From Oxalobacteraceae bacterium (GTDB taxonomy: Bacteria > Pseudomonadota > Gammaproteobacteria > Burkholderiales > Burkholderiaceae_D): a stretch of DNA of 40,462 nt. Under the pieces are notes generated by a model. It had not been told where the DNA came from. It was given only the letters and a program-made list of their open reading frames with translations, and did not search any database. The position numbers were made by a program, and so were the translations under genes. Positions 8,187 to 17,441 of the stretch are shown here, one piece after another (the stretch's first letter is position 1; every line of letters starts with the position of its first letter). The DNA lies in contig JANXTY010000015.1 in assembly GCA_025352145.1 (NCBI GenBank), positions 1 to 40,462 on the forward strand. Direction: 5' to 3'.

Positions 8187-9434
8187 TTATTTTCCCGGGC
8201 GCTTCATTTGACAAGAGGTCGGCTGCGAAGCCAGGAAAGACTCGATTTTATGTTCTGTTTTCCAGCCATAGCCGGTATTTTCCTGGTCGTATTTGATATC
8301 TTTTCCGTTGATTTGAGTCCAGCTGGAAATGTACAGCGGTTGCTGCAGTTGGTGATCCGTCTTCTGCATCAGAACTTCTCCATTCAGACTTTGAACGCGC
8401 ATGCCCTCCAATGCAAATGCCACTTTTACAGGATCCGTAGATTTAGCGTCCTTGACCGCCTTGGATAACATCGCAATTTCTGTGTACGTTGCCATTCCAT
8501 AATAATCATCGTTATATTTCTTTTTAAAGGATTCGACTATTTCTTTACCTGAGAAGGTCTCATTATTCGGATGCCAGTAGCCAATGACTTTTACCCGCCC
8601 TGCTCCCGATGCGCCCATCGCTGTCGGCACTCCACTAGTGCCGGCGTAGTAGGTATAAAAATCGGCTTTTAAATCTGCATCCTTAGCAGCTCTGATCAAC
8701 ATAGCGAGATCAGCACCCCAGTTACCCGTGATGATGGTATCTGCATGGGCGGCCTTCATTTTGGCAATATAGGGCGAAAAATCCTTCACTTGTCCAAGCG
8801 GATGCAAATCATCGCCCACGATGACGATGTCAGGGCGTTTTCGCTCCAGATACATTTTTGCGGAGCGGCTTACTGACTGTCCAAACGTATAATTTTGCCC
8901 AATGATGTAAACATTTTTAATGGCCTTGTTCTTCGCCATAAAAGTGGTCAAGGCCTCCATCTTCATATCAGAATTGGCATCGAACCGAAAATGCCAGAAA
9001 CTGCATTTGCTATTGGTCATATCGGGGTCGCTTGACGCATAATTGAGGTACACCACCTCAGTACCGGGATTGCGTTCATTATGTTTATTAATCGCATCAA
9101 GGAGCGCCAGGCCAGCCCCAGAACCACTACCCTGCGTAATATAGTGATAGCCCAGATCAATGGCCGCCTTTAGCTGGATCAAGGATTCTTGGGGGCTGCC
9201 CTTGTTATCAAAACCGACCACCTCCATTTTATGGTCACCAGCCCATTTACCCTTGTTAGCTAGTTCGGCAATCAATTGAAAACTGTTGAGCTGGTTGTGG
9301 GCGGGAGCGGCAAGCGGTCCCGACAACGGATCAATGAAGGCGATTTTTATAGTGTCCGCGCTTGCAATCAACGGGGTTAAAGCACCCACGGCACTTGTCA
9401 GCATAAGCATCCACATAAAAGGTGATAAGCGCAT
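8187..9434 (-). CDS. livK: Branched-chain amino acid ABC transporter, periplasmic binding protein LivK
   Basis: This type I periplasmic binding protein of 415 residues starts with a Sec signal peptide (MRLSPFMWMLMLTSAV, cleavage probably after ASA near residue 28). The mature part opens DTIKIAFIDPLSGPLAAP, the usual LivK-like ligand-binding start, and continues with YITQGSGSGAGLALLDAI and NVYIIGQNYTFGQ. It delivers the ligand to LivH/LivM. The exact ligand (leucine/isoleucine/valine, an amide or another small molecule) cannot be told from sequence. Two ATGs at 9440 and 9434 both follow a strong AGAGGGGGGA; spacing favours 9434. It is the first gene of the operon, divergent from selO. Confidence 0.9.
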   Translation of the reverse strand: MRLSPFMWMLMLTSAVGALTPLIASADTIKIAFIDPLSGPLAAPAHNQLNSFQLIAELANKGKWAGDHKMEVVGFDNKGSPQESLIQLKAAIDLGYHYITQGSGSGAGLALLDAINKHNERNPGTEVVYLNYASSDPDMTNSKCSFWHFRFDANSDMKMEALTTFMAKNKAIKNVYIIGQNYTFGQSVSRSAKMYLERKRPDIVIVGDDLHPLGQVKDFSPYIAKMKAAHADTIITGNWGADLAMLIRAAKDADLKADFYTYYAGTSGVPTAMGASGAGRVKVIGYWHPNNETFSGKEIVESFKKKYNDDYYGMATYTEIAMLSKAVKDAKSTDPVKVAFALEGMRVQSLNGEVLMQKTDHQLQQPLYISSWTQINGKDIKYDQENTGYGWKTEHKIESFLASQPTSCQMKRPGK

Positions 9435-9674
9435 CGTCATTCCCCCCTCTGTAAAATAAGTTAGTACTATGTTACCTGCTTGCACTTGGTAAAGCCATCT
9501 CAATGCCTTCGAATGCTTTTGCAATGCTTTTCCACTATTATGCAGTGCCCCATTCTCTGTCAAAATAAGAAATGATACGATCATTATTTTATTGAATAAC
9601 CGATTCTTTCCGCATCCATATCGACCTCCAATGGCATCTTTTTTGACGCTGCACAGACTCCAATTTTTCCATCT

Positions 9675-11138
9675 ATGAAACTGAGTAATTCGTTCGCTGC
9701 ATTACCGTCGACATTTTTTACGCGTCTCATGCCAACGCCACTCCCAGCGCCCTATCTGGTTGCAGCAAGCGGTCCGGCTGCGGCCCTGATAGGTGTGGAC
9801 CTTACTGACATTGCGCATGGAAGTTTGTTGGAGGTTTTTGCCGGAAATCGCATCATTCCTCACTCCCAGCCTCTCGCTGCCGTGTATTCAGGGCACCAGT
9901 TTGGCGTTTGGGCAGGGCAGCTTGGTGATGGGAGGGCCATCCTATTAGGGGAAATACCGGCAAACGGAACACATGACGTAGCTAGCACAATAGAACTGCA
10001 ACTAAAGGGCTCTGGCATGACACCTTACTCCCGCATGGGTGATGGGCGAGCAGTGTTACGCTCTTCTCTCCGGGAATTTTTATGTTCAGAAGCGATGGTC
10101 CACCTCGGCATTCCTAGCACTCGTGCTTTATGCGTCGTCGGCTCGAACCATCGGGTAATGCGCGAATCGCCGGAAACAACCGCCGTGGTGACCCGCATGG
10201 CACCCAGTTTTGTACGATTTGGTTCATTCGAACATTGGTTTTACCAAGATAAAAAATCCGAGCTGAAAATACTGGCCGATTATGTTATCAAGGGATTTTA
10301 TCCCGATCTGCGCTACGCACAAAATCCCTATTTTTCTTTGCTTGCGGAAGTCACTAAACGAACAGCGCATATGATCGCATATTGGCAGGCTGTCGGTTTT
10401 ATGCATGGCGTGATGAATTCGGACAATATGTCTATTCTCGGCCTTACCTTAGACTATGGCCCCTTTGGTTTTATGGAAGCTTTTGATGCCAATCACATCT
10501 GCAATCACACCGATCAACAAGGCCGCTATTCGTACCGCATGCAACCTGAAATTGGCCATTGGAATTGTTATGCGTTAGCGCAAGCGTTGCTGCCATTGAT
10601 CGGCGATGTGGAAGAAGCACAAGCCGCGCTGAGTACCTATACATCAGAATACACCAGCAAATACGATCATTTGTTCCATGAAAAATTAGGCATGAAAATG
10701 CATCTGCCGGGCGATAGTGCATTATTCGATGATTTGTTTACGCTGATGCAAAATAATCGCATTGACTTCCCTTTGTTTTTCCGCCGCTTAGGCGAGCTGC
10801 AGCTTGACAACCCCGGCGGCGATGAGGAATTGCGGAATTTGTTGATTGATCGACCCGCCTTCGATGCATGGGCAATATCCTACCGTTTACGACTAAAACA
10901 GGAAAATAGCAAGGATGAGGAACGTCGGCTTTCGATGCACGCGGTTAATCCAAAATACGTGCTGCGCAATTATCTTGCCCAAATCGCGATAGAAAAGGCG
11001 CAGAATATGGATTTTTCAGAAACACAGAAATTACTGGCCATTCTTGAAAAGCCATTCGATGAACAACCCGAAAATACCCACTACGCACAGCTCCCGCCCG
11101 ATTGGGCCGATCAACTCGAAGTGAGTTGTTCTTCTTGA
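9675..11138 (+). CDS. selO: Protein adenylyltransferase SelO (YdiU/UPF0061)
   Basis: At 487 residues this is a full-length SelO pseudokinase, a kinase-fold enzyme that transfers AMP to Ser, Thr or Tyr of target proteins and has been linked to redox stress. Family segments visible are [18 protein letters not shown] (about residues 75-92), [30 protein letters not shown], the active-site segment [16 protein letters not shown], and [13 protein letters not shown]. It ends EVSCSS, so cysteine holds the antepenultimate place where selenocysteine is found in animal SelO. It leads a plus-strand group with msrB, and both fit a response to oxidative stress. The spacing to msrB is 10 bases. Confidence 0.93.
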   Translation: MKLSNSFAALPSTFFTRLMPTPLPAPYLVAASGPAAALIGVDLTDIAHGSLLEVFAGNRIIPHSQPLAAVYSGHQFGVWAGQLGDGRAILLGEIPANGTHDVASTIELQLKGSGMTPYSRMGDGRAVLRSSLREFLCSEAMVHLGIPSTRALCVVGSNHRVMRESPETTAVVTRMAPSFVRFGSFEHWFYQDKKSELKILADYVIKGFYPDLRYAQNPYFSLLAEVTKRTAHMIAYWQAVGFMHGVMNSDNMSILGLTLDYGPFGFMEAFDANHICNHTDQQGRYSYRMQPEIGHWNCYALAQALLPLIGDVEEAQAALSTYTSEYTSKYDHLFHEKLGMKMHLPGDSALFDDLFTLMQNNRIDFPLFFRRLGELQLDNPGGDEELRNLLIDRPAFDAWAISYRLRLKQENSKDEERRLSMHAVNPKYVLRNYLAQIAIEKAQNMDFSETQKLLAILEKPFDEQPENTHYAQLPPDWADQLEVSCSS

Positions 11139-11148
11139 TAGTTTAAAT

Positions 11149-11574
11149 ATGACTAGCTATAAAATTAGAAAATCCGACGCCGACTGGCAAGCTTTACTCA
11201 CTCCCATTGAGTACCAAGTAACACGTAAGGCCGACACCGAGCGTGCCTTTACCGGTCGTTTCTGGGATCATCACGAGGACGGCATTTATACTTGCGTATG
11301 TTGCGATACCCCTTTGTTTGAATCCGATGCCAAATTTGATTCTGGTTGTGGTTGGCCCAGTTATTTCAAAGCGATTAATCCAGATAACGTTGAGGAGCGC
11401 ATTGATCGCACGCATGGCATGATGCGCACCGAAATTTTGTGTAAAGTATGTGATGCGCATTTAGGGCATATTTTTCCTGATGGCCCGCCACCAACGGGGC
11501 TACGCTATTGCATCAATTCCGCATCATTACGTTTCACTCCACAACTGCCACTGAAAGACGAAGTAAACCAATGA
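11149..11574 (+). CDS. msrB: Peptide-methionine (R)-S-oxide reductase MsrB
   Basis: The 141-residue protein reduces methionine-R-sulfoxide in oxidised proteins. It has both zinc-binding CxxC pairs ([11 protein letters not shown] and [12 protein letters not shown]), the CGWPSYF segment, and the catalytic [11 protein letters not shown] with the nucleophilic cysteine. No signal peptide is seen, so it acts in the cytoplasm. It starts 10 bases after selO, and its stop codon overlaps the yciB start (ATGA), which points to one transcript. Confidence 0.95.
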   Translation: MTSYKIRKSDADWQALLTPIEYQVTRKADTERAFTGRFWDHHEDGIYTCVCCDTPLFESDAKFDSGCGWPSYFKAINPDNVEERIDRTHGMMRTEILCKVCDAHLGHIFPDGPPPTGLRYCINSASLRFTPQLPLKDEVNQ

Positions 11575-12191
11575 AATTCTTGTTTGATTTTTTCCCGGTA
11601 GTTCTTTTTTTCTCCATCTTTAAATGGGCAGATAGCCATGCAACCACAGCCCAATCGTTGATGACGCACTACATGAGCGGCTTTGTCTTGGGGGGGGTTA
11701 TTGCCACAGATCAAGCGCCCATTCTTCTCGCAACGACCATCATGATGATTGCGTCAGTCGCGCAAATTGCTTATTTATACGTGCGCGGAAAAAAAATTGA
11801 TCCTCCCTTATGGATATCGCTGGTGGTTCTCGGTATTTTTGGCAGCGCATCCATCTATTTTCACAACGCCACCTTCATCCAATGGAAACCGACTGTCCTG
11901 TACTGGTGTTTTGGATTGGCGATTTGGGGAGGCCAAACATTTTTTAAGAAAAATATCATACGTACCATGATGCAGGATGGTATTACCTTGCCTGATGACG
12001 TCTGGCAACGGCTTAACCTTGCCTGGGCTGCATTCTTCCTCATCATGGGAATCATAAACTTGTATGTAGCTTTCAACTTTTCAATGTCAACGTGGGCTAC
12101 GTTTAAATTATTTGGAGGCGTGGGACTCATGTTCGCCTTTGTCATTGCCCAAGCACTATTTTTGTCTAAGTACGCGAAAGAGTCGGAATGA
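11571..12191 (+). CDS. yciB: Inner-membrane septation protein YciB (IspZ family)
   Basis: The 206-residue integral membrane protein begins [17 protein letters not shown], the usual YciB start, and has about five membrane segments. Other family stretches are [32 protein letters not shown] and [13 protein letters not shown] near the C-terminus. YciB proteins are linked to septation and to envelope and peptidoglycan synthesis; the molecular function is not settled. The start overlaps the msrB stop by four bases. The next gene, bolA, overlaps its end in the same way. Confidence 0.93.
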   Translation: MKFLFDFFPVVLFFSIFKWADSHATTAQSLMTHYMSGFVLGGVIATDQAPILLATTIMMIASVAQIAYLYVRGKKIDPPLWISLVVLGIFGSASIYFHNATFIQWKPTVLYWCFGLAIWGGQTFFKKNIIRTMMQDGITLPDDVWQRLNLAWAAFFLIMGIINLYVAFNFSMSTWATFKLFGGVGLMFAFVIAQALFLSKYAKESE

Positions 12192-12463
12192 CTCACAGCC
12201 TCGATAAAATTCGCACACGTTTGATGGGAACTTTTTCTCCATCGGAATGTCAACTTGAAGATGATTCTGCTTTGCACGCCGGTCACGCAGGAGCCGCATC
12301 CGGCGGAGGTCATTATCGGGTACGTCTGGTTTGTGCCCAATTTGAGGGCCTAAATCTAGTCGCACGCCATCGTCTGGTGTATGATTCTGTGCGCGATATG
12401 ATGCTTTCAGAAATTCATGCTATCGCCATTGTTGCTTTGGCACCGTCTGAAGTTTCAGATTAA
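12188..12463 (+). CDS. bolA: BolA-family protein
   Basis: This 91-residue protein carries the BolA fold: an N-terminal helix (LDKIRTRLMGTFSP), a GGGHYRVRLV strand, then the core FEGLNLVARHRLVYDSVRDM with the conserved helix-turn-helix-like arginine/histidine segment, and ending at AIAIVAL. BolA proteins work with monothiol glutaredoxins in iron-sulfur handling and also bind DNA in stress regulation. Its position between yciB and a secreted parvulin is a common betaproteobacterial arrangement. The four-base ATGA overlap with yciB supports the start. Confidence 0.9.
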   Translation: MTHSLDKIRTRLMGTFSPSECQLEDDSALHAGHAGAASGGGHYRVRLVCAQFEGLNLVARHRLVYDSVRDMMLSEIHAIAIVALAPSEVSD

Positions 12464-12516
12464 TGCATCAACAATTTGTTTTGCCAACCATTTTAAACAC
12501 ACCTTTTTAGGAATGA

Positions 12517-13329
12517 ATGATGACTTTTAAACCTGCCCGCTTGCTGGTTGCACTTCTTGCAGTCGCCATATTGCCTGCTTTGGCTAAGGATATCTCTACG
12601 GCAAATGCACAAAATCTGGCCGTCGTAAATGGCAAGGCCATCCCTTCTTCCCGCGCAGATTTGTTTGTAAAAACGGTCGTTGCGCAAAGCCAGGGACAAC
12701 AGACAGACTCTCCCGAACTCCGCGCACGAATCAAAGACGAACTGATCAACCGCGAAATTTTGATGCAGGAAGCCGATAAATTAGGACTCGGTACCCGCGT
12801 AGAAGTAAAAAATGAAATGGAAGTTGCCCGTCAGTCCATCGTTATTCGCGCCCTGGTCAATGACTTCGTTAAGAAAAACCCCGTCAGCGATGCTGAAATC
12901 AAAAACGAATACGACAAATTTAAAGCACAAGCAAGCGATAAGGAATATCACGCTCGCCATATCTTGGTAGAAAAAGAAGAGGATGCAAAAGCGATTATTG
13001 CCAAGTTAAAAGGGGGCGCTAAGTTTGACGAATTGGCCAAGCAATCGAAAGATACAGGCTCTGCAGCAAACGGCGGCGATCTTGACTGGGCTTCCCCTAA
13101 TTCATTTGTCAAACCTTTCTCGGATGCGATGGTCGCATTAAAAAAAGGGGAAATGACGGATACACCGGTCAAATCACAATTTGGTTTTCATATCATCAAG
13201 TTGGAAGATATTCGGGCCGCCAAGATTCCTACATTGGATGAAATCAAGTCAAAGATTTCCGAATCCTTGGAACAGAAAAAATTGCAGACTTACCAGGAAG
13301 AGCTGCGTAAAAAGGCAAAAATTCAATAA
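12517..13329 (+). CDS. Secreted parvulin-type peptidyl-prolyl isomerase
   Basis: The product is 270 residues with a Sec signal peptide (about residues 1-23, LLVALLAVAILPALA). A SurA-N-like helical segment follows (about 35-125, ELRARIKDELINREILMQEA), then one rotamase domain (about 140-240) with EYHARHILVEKEEDA, GGDLDWASP and SQFGFHIIKLEDI. It should act in the periplasm as a folding catalyst or chaperone for exported proteins, like PpiD/PrsA/SurA relatives. ATGs at 12517 and 12520 are equally possible after TTTAGGA. It closes the msrB-yciB-bolA group, and a strong terminator follows it. Confidence 0.9.
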   Translation: MMTFKPARLLVALLAVAILPALAKDISTANAQNLAVVNGKAIPSSRADLFVKTVVAQSQGQQTDSPELRARIKDELINREILMQEADKLGLGTRVEVKNEMEVARQSIVIRALVNDFVKKNPVSDAEIKNEYDKFKAQASDKEYHARHILVEKEEDAKAIIAKLKGGAKFDELAKQSKDTGSAANGGDLDWASPNSFVKPFSDAMVALKKGEMTDTPVKSQFGFHIIKLEDIRAAKIPTLDEIKSKISESLEQKKLQTYQEELRKKAKIQ

Positions 13330-13346
13330 ATTTCGCTTTACCCTAC

Positions 13347-13378
13347 AAAAAAAGGCGTTCTTCTTGAACGCCTTTTTT
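13347..13378. terminator. Bidirectional intrinsic terminator
   Basis: Stem AAGGCGTTC (13352-13360), loop TTCTT, stem GAACGCCTT (13366-13374). A T-run follows on the plus strand and an A-run precedes it, so it works in both directions. It serves the parvulin gene on one side and the convergent polygalacturonase gene on the other. Confidence 0.9.
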
Positions 13379-13428
13379 ATTTCTATTTTCACTTCACCTT
13401 TCAAAGCTAGCCAAAGCTGCAGCAACAT

Positions 13429-14907
13429 CTACCACATCTGCACAAATTTTCCTTCGCAGTTATACGCATTGTTTTTTGTCGTACTCGCAGAAATCAATTT
13501 CACGGCGTTTCCCTTTAGGGTTTTATCCAGCGGAATATTCGTCTCGCCATAGGTAATATCACTTAACTTCAAATGCACTTGCTCTGGCGTGATTTTCTCG
13601 ATATGCACATTTTCCAATGTGACTTCCGTTCTATGATTCTCATCTGCGCCGGCAATCAACACATCTCCAGCTGTTATGGCCGTAATATTGCGCAATGCAA
13701 TCGCCTTGTAATGCGGAATTTTGTCCCCTTTGAAACCAGGATCGTAGAATTGATCGGTTGTGCCATTGTTGTAATAAGGGCTTATCGCAATCGGCACCTG
13801 CACATCTCGCATGCAGATATTTTGATAGACCATATCGTGAACGAGCCCTCCGCGCGTCACATTACTCTTGATGCGTATACCGCTTGTCGTATGGTCTTCT
13901 ACTAAATCGTCCACCAGCAAAAAACTATCCCCGGTCAATGTCTCGCTCCCAATCGACATCCCGTGCCCATTGTAAAAATGGTTGTGTAAAACGCTCATAT
14001 GCGTCACGCCTGTCTTAATCGCAATATTATCGTCGTCGTTATCAATCCAACTATGTGCTACGGTCACATTGGTCGAACTGCCGGGGTCGATTCCATCCGT
14101 ATTGCGCGCATCCGTGCCAACCACCGTGGGAGTCTTGATGTGTACGCCCCAAGCAGTAAACCCATTAGTCCCATTTACGCTCACGTGAAAATTCGGGGAG
14201 TTATGTAGCGCAATTCCATACAGAATCAGGCCATCTGCATGGTTCGCCACAATGAGGCGCGTACTATAGTATTTTTTGTTTCCTGGCTCGGCCTTGCGCG
14301 CCATTTCCCACCAGCTATAGTCATGACCAATCAACCGCATGTCGCCGCGCCCATCGATGGTGCCTTCTCCCATCACTGCAGCGTTGCTCACGCTCACAAT
14401 CGAGATGAGCGGACGACATCCCACTGGCGTTGCTGGTCCGACATTGGGTCGCATGGCGTTGGTGGGCATGCGCTGATTTCCTAAGGTTCGCTCAATTGTT
14501 TCAGATGTTTCAGATGTTCCACATACATTGGGCGTTGTCGCATAGTCATAATCTTTTGGATTCCGTGAACCGAATAGAGTTATTCCCTTCCCAACCAGTA
14601 GCGTGACTCCTTCGCGCAATTGTAATGGCCCAGTCAAAAAAGCATTCTTTCCCAGCGTTTCTTTAAGTTCTACCGATTTTCCCGGTGCGCAATGATCAAG
14701 CGCATTTTGTATTCGAGCCGTATCTAATTTACTTTCATCTGCCTCCGCCATCTGCCTGTCCACACCAACGAATTTGTCCGCCATCAGCGTCACGCAAGCC
14801 CCCGGAATTTTGGGTTCTTCAACCTGCCGCATGTCCTGTGCAGTCGCGACACTCAGCACGCCGAACATTACACCCCAACTACAAATTTTCCATTTATATG
14901 CCTTCAT
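13429..14907 (-). CDS. Secreted polygalacturonase, glycoside hydrolase family 28
   Basis: The 492-residue enzyme has a signal peptide (WGVMFGVLSVATAQ, cleavage near residue 23) and the right-handed beta-helix of GH28, which hydrolyses alpha-1,4 links of polygalacturonate. All catalytic motifs are present: NTDGID (about residue 268), DDDNIAIK (about 292), NGHGMSIGSE with the histidine (about 314), and RIKS (about 346). EGTIDGRG and SPNFHV are also typical. It resembles bacterial PehA/PglA enzymes such as those of Ralstonia, and activity appears intact. A good GGAGG site precedes the ATG at 14907. It is convergent with the parvulin gene and divergent from a lone pseudopilin, and is one of three pectinases in the locus. 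Confidence 0.92.
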   Translation of the reverse strand: MKAYKWKICSWGVMFGVLSVATAQDMRQVEEPKIPGACVTLMADKFVGVDRQMAEADESKLDTARIQNALDHCAPGKSVELKETLGKNAFLTGPLQLREGVTLLVGKGITLFGSRNPKDYDYATTPNVCGTSETSETIERTLGNQRMPTNAMRPNVGPATPVGCRPLISIVSVSNAAVMGEGTIDGRGDMRLIGHDYSWWEMARKAEPGNKKYYSTRLIVANHADGLILYGIALHNSPNFHVSVNGTNGFTAWGVHIKTPTVVGTDARNTDGIDPGSSTNVTVAHSWIDNDDDNIAIKTGVTHMSVLHNHFYNGHGMSIGSETLTGDSFLLVDDLVEDHTTSGIRIKSNVTRGGLVHDMVYQNICMRDVQVPIAISPYYNNGTTDQFYDPGFKGDKIPHYKAIALRNITAITAGDVLIAGADENHRTEVTLENVHIEKITPEQVHLKLSDITYGETNIPLDKTLKGNAVKLISASTTKNNAYNCEGKFVQMW

Positions 14908-15228
14908 CCTGCCTCCAAAAAATGATACGAAGATTTAGTCTCTTTAGACCAAGAAACTGATACTGCACGATTAAACTGGGATTCTTTCGATATTGCTTTT
15001 GCCATCAGGTGGATTTTATGCGAAAGCCAGCGATCCACCTACCTTGAGTCATCTATAATTTGGTCGTCACAATAAAAAATAAGTAAACTGAAATAGCAGC
15101 TAGTCCATCGCGATTTGCCTCACCTGCACAAGGAAATTAAACTTCGCACGATGGCAAATATTTTGTGGGGCAGGCAACTCAGTGTATGTTTCCAATGAGG
15201 TTTGTGATAAAAATGGGGACTCACTATC
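14908..15228. other. Divergent intergenic region between polygalacturonase and pseudopilin
   Basis: This stretch of about 320 bases has no gene. It holds candidate half-sites of the operator seen at 18609: AGACCAAG near 14946, close upstream of the polygalacturonase start, and TTTGGTCGTCAC near 15059. A wide inverted pair ATTTGCC (about 15114) and GGCAAAT (about 15155) is also present. None is a full palindrome, so binding is uncertain. Confidence 0.35.
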
Positions 15229-15795
15229 GTGTGGTCCATAATCAATAACATGAGCAAACCAATCAATAATCAACGCACACCTGAAATGACGAGCGTTTGC
15301 AGACAGATCGGTTTTACTTATATAGGCTTGCTAGCATTGATTGCCATGATTGCTGTCGCTAGTGCCGCAACGGTAACGGTTGCGGAATTAGTGCGTCGTA
15401 GAGCAGCAGAAGATGAACTACTTTATGTCGGTGGGCAATACATCAAGGCATTCATGGAATACGATGTTCATACGCCAAACCAGTATCCGCAACGTGCGCC
15501 TCTCAAGCTGGAAGATTTGCTCAAGGATCCCCGGCAACTGGGCACCCAGCGCTACTTGCGCCAGGTCTATCCCGATCCAATGACAGGCAAACCCGATTGG
15601 CAACTGATTGCAGCACCGGGCGGGGGGATTATGGGCGTAAAGAGCGCCTCATGCGCGCGAACTATCAAACGCAGTTTTTTAAACCCGGATTGGGCCTACT
15701 TGGATGGCAAGCCGCGTTACTGTGACTGGGTGTTTGCCTACGTTATCGCCTGCGGTGCCAATTGTAGGTATAACGAGAAACCTCAGGAAGATTAA
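15229..15795 (+). CDS. Lone type II secretion pseudopilin-like protein
   Basis: The 188-residue protein has a type III (prepilin) signal: basic residues, then a cleavable Gly and the hydrophobic helix FTYIGLLALIAMIAV. The fifth residue of the mature helix is Gly instead of the usual Glu. The rest, with QRYLRQVYPDPMTGKPDWQL and APGGGIMGVKS, matches a widespread proteobacterial pseudopilin-like family that I know only as 'type II secretion system protein'. Starts at GTG 15229 (after GGGGA), ATG 15250 or ATG 15286 are all possible; I used the first because only it has a plausible ribosome site. It lies between two pectinase genes and about 3 kb from the main secretion operon. Confidence 0.75.
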   Translation: MWSIINNMSKPINNQRTPEMTSVCRQIGFTYIGLLALIAMIAVASAATVTVAELVRRRAAEDELLYVGGQYIKAFMEYDVHTPNQYPQRAPLKLEDLLKDPRQLGTQRYLRQVYPDPMTGKPDWQLIAAPGGGIMGVKSASCARTIKRSFLNPDWAYLDGKPRYCDWVFAYVIACGANCRYNEKPQED

Positions 15796-15859
15796 GGAAA
15801 CTCAGATCCGATCAATTTCCCCGCAGTAGCCCCCAACATCGACGGCTCCACAGGCAATT

Positions 15860-15898
15860 CAACCTATCCCTGCCTTTTAAAAAAGCACGGATAGGTTG
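15860..15898. terminator. Possible terminator hairpin between convergent genes
   Basis: CAACCTATCC (15860-15869) pairs with GGATAGGTTG (15889-15898), and inner bases TGCCTTTT/AAAAAAGCA extend the stem. It lies between the convergent pseudopilin and PL1 genes. It lacks a clear T-run on either side, so it may be a transcript-end hairpin rather than a standard intrinsic terminator. Confidence 0.45.
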
Positions 15899-15915
15899 TG
15901 ATTCAAAGAAGAAAC

Positions 15916-17358
15916 TTATTTCAATTTGCCCGCACCTACATTGGCCTTCACAGAAGTGAGGGTTGCGGTAGCTGTTTGCAAACTGTAAGCGTAAGGAGGC
16001 GTCCACGTGTTGGCACTGCTCGGACTAGTAAGGCCGCATTGACCGTCAATATTGGCCGCCGGGCTTGATCTGTCGCTAATGAAGACGTGACCAGAAGAAC
16101 GGAATCCTACATAGTCCTTGCCTTTAATAACCTTGCCGCAAAAATCAGCAATTTTCAAACCAGTAAAACTATAGTAATGGTTTTGCACCAGAATATTGGA
16201 CTGATAACGCGCATCTAAACCACTACCAAATTTCAGGTCATCGTTGGACGTAGCGGTATCACCCGTAACTAGATTGTTGAACAAATGAACCTGGCCGTAG
16301 CGATTAAGTGGTAAGCGGGAACCGAGACTGTCCCACCAGTTCCCAAAGAATGTCACATGCAAGCGTCCCGCATCACTCCAGGCACGGCCCGAATCGCCAT
16401 TACCGACCAGTGTTGTCTTGTGGTGCTTGGTGAAATAACTGTTAGCGATAGTTAAGTAATCGGAACCACGCACTACATCGAGCGCGCCGTCATGGCGGGT
16501 ATCGGTAGCTAGCGAATCGGGCGTGTCACCATCGCTCATTGACAAATGGTCGATGAACAGATTTTGGGCGCGGGAAACCGTCATGCCATCGGCGTAAGCG
16601 TTAGCTGAGTCCTCCGGATTTACATCCCATGGCGTGTCGATAGCCAGATTGCGAATGATAATATTGCGCGTCCAGGTGGGATAAGCTTCGCCATCCTTGC
16701 CAGCTGCAATCCATGCCTTGAAGTCAGTTTGTGGATCGCCACCGACAGCAAGCGGCAACTCACCACCAATTAACAATGTGGTGCCAGTGATCCGGGCCGC
16801 ACGGCCTTGCGCGTCATTAATACCGACCAAGGTAGTATTGGAGGGAATGCTGATGGAACCACCGAATTTTTGATCGGAATAACTCGTGTACTCCTTGAAA
16901 GTAGTGTTGTTGTTACTCCAGCGCAGATCAATGTGACCAATCACGCGAATGATCTTTGACTCATTGCCGGCCGCCTTGATTGCAGCGATCAATTGCTGTC
17001 CGTTAAATACGGTATACACCCGATCAGCCGCAGCCGCTGAACCACCGGTCACAATAACTTGGCCTTTGCGCGACCAAGTATGCCATCCGGCTGTGGGTGC
17101 GGCTTGACGTTCAAAGGTTAACACGCCGCCAGTCGGATCGGTCTTGGCAAATTGCCAGGTCGGTAGTTTAGGAGCGGCCCTGTAATTGGCTGGATCGTGT
17201 CCATTCGCATCCTTTACCGGGGCAGAGTAATTGCGCACACCATAAGCGGCGGTCTGTAATGGAGTGCTAGTACCAGTCAGCGTCTTCGCGTCAATGGCGG
17301 CGGCCTGTGCATTTGAGATCATCAATATGGCGGCTGCAGCAAGTAATTTATAAATCAT
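15916..17358 (-). CDS. Secreted pectate lyase, polysaccharide lyase family 1
   Basis: The 480-residue protein has a signal peptide (LLAAAAILMISNAQA, cleavage near residue 20) and the PL1 parallel beta-helix. Conserved parts are IRVIGHIDLRW, SIPSNTTLVGI, NIIIRNLAIDTPWD, FIDHLSMSDGD, the Asp-rich DTRHDGALDVVRGSDYLTI, and SRLPLNRYGQVHLFNN, which holds the catalytic arginine region. PL1 enzymes cleave polygalacturonate by calcium-dependent beta-elimination. The N-terminal roughly 110 residues before the helix are longer than in many PL1 enzymes. It lies 83 bp downstream of the PL3 gene on the same strand, with a strong terminator between, and has its own AGGAG site. Secretion by the neighbouring type II-like machine is inferred from context. 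Confidence 0.9.
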   Translation of the reverse strand: MIYKLLAAAAILMISNAQAAAIDAKTLTGTSTPLQTAAYGVRNYSAPVKDANGHDPANYRAAPKLPTWQFAKTDPTGGVLTFERQAAPTAGWHTWSRKGQVIVTGGSAAAADRVYTVFNGQQLIAAIKAAGNESKIIRVIGHIDLRWSNNNTTFKEYTSYSDQKFGGSISIPSNTTLVGINDAQGRAARITGTTLLIGGELPLAVGGDPQTDFKAWIAAGKDGEAYPTWTRNIIIRNLAIDTPWDVNPEDSANAYADGMTVSRAQNLFIDHLSMSDGDTPDSLATDTRHDGALDVVRGSDYLTIANSYFTKHHKTTLVGNGDSGRAWSDAGRLHVTFFGNWWDSLGSRLPLNRYGQVHLFNNLVTGDTATSNDDLKFGSGLDARYQSNILVQNHYYSFTGLKIADFCGKVIKGKDYVGFRSSGHVFISDRSSPAANIDGQCGLTSPSSANTWTPPYAYSLQTATATLTSVKANVGAGKLK

Positions 17359-17377
17359 TTTTGTATGTCTCCTGTTT

Positions 17378-17411
17378 AAAAAAAGGCGCCGCTGTTTAGC
17401 AGCGGCGCCTT
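17378..17411 (-). terminator. Strong intrinsic terminator between the two pectate lyase genes
   Basis: On the minus strand a 12-bp perfect stem (AAGGCGCCGCTG at 17383-17394 against 17400-17411) with a five-base loop is followed directly by seven Ts (17384-17378). It lies 30 bases after the PL3 stop and ends about 20 bases before the PL1 start. PL1 expression must therefore rely on read-through or on a promoter that I cannot see. Confidence 0.9.
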
Positions 17412-17441
17412 GATTATCGTTATTTTTCTTAAAGCGACGAT

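Noticed and set aside
17413-17418. GATAAT on the minus strand as a promoter -10 for PL1
   Set aside because: Transcription would begin inside the terminator stem and no -35 box lies at the right distance.
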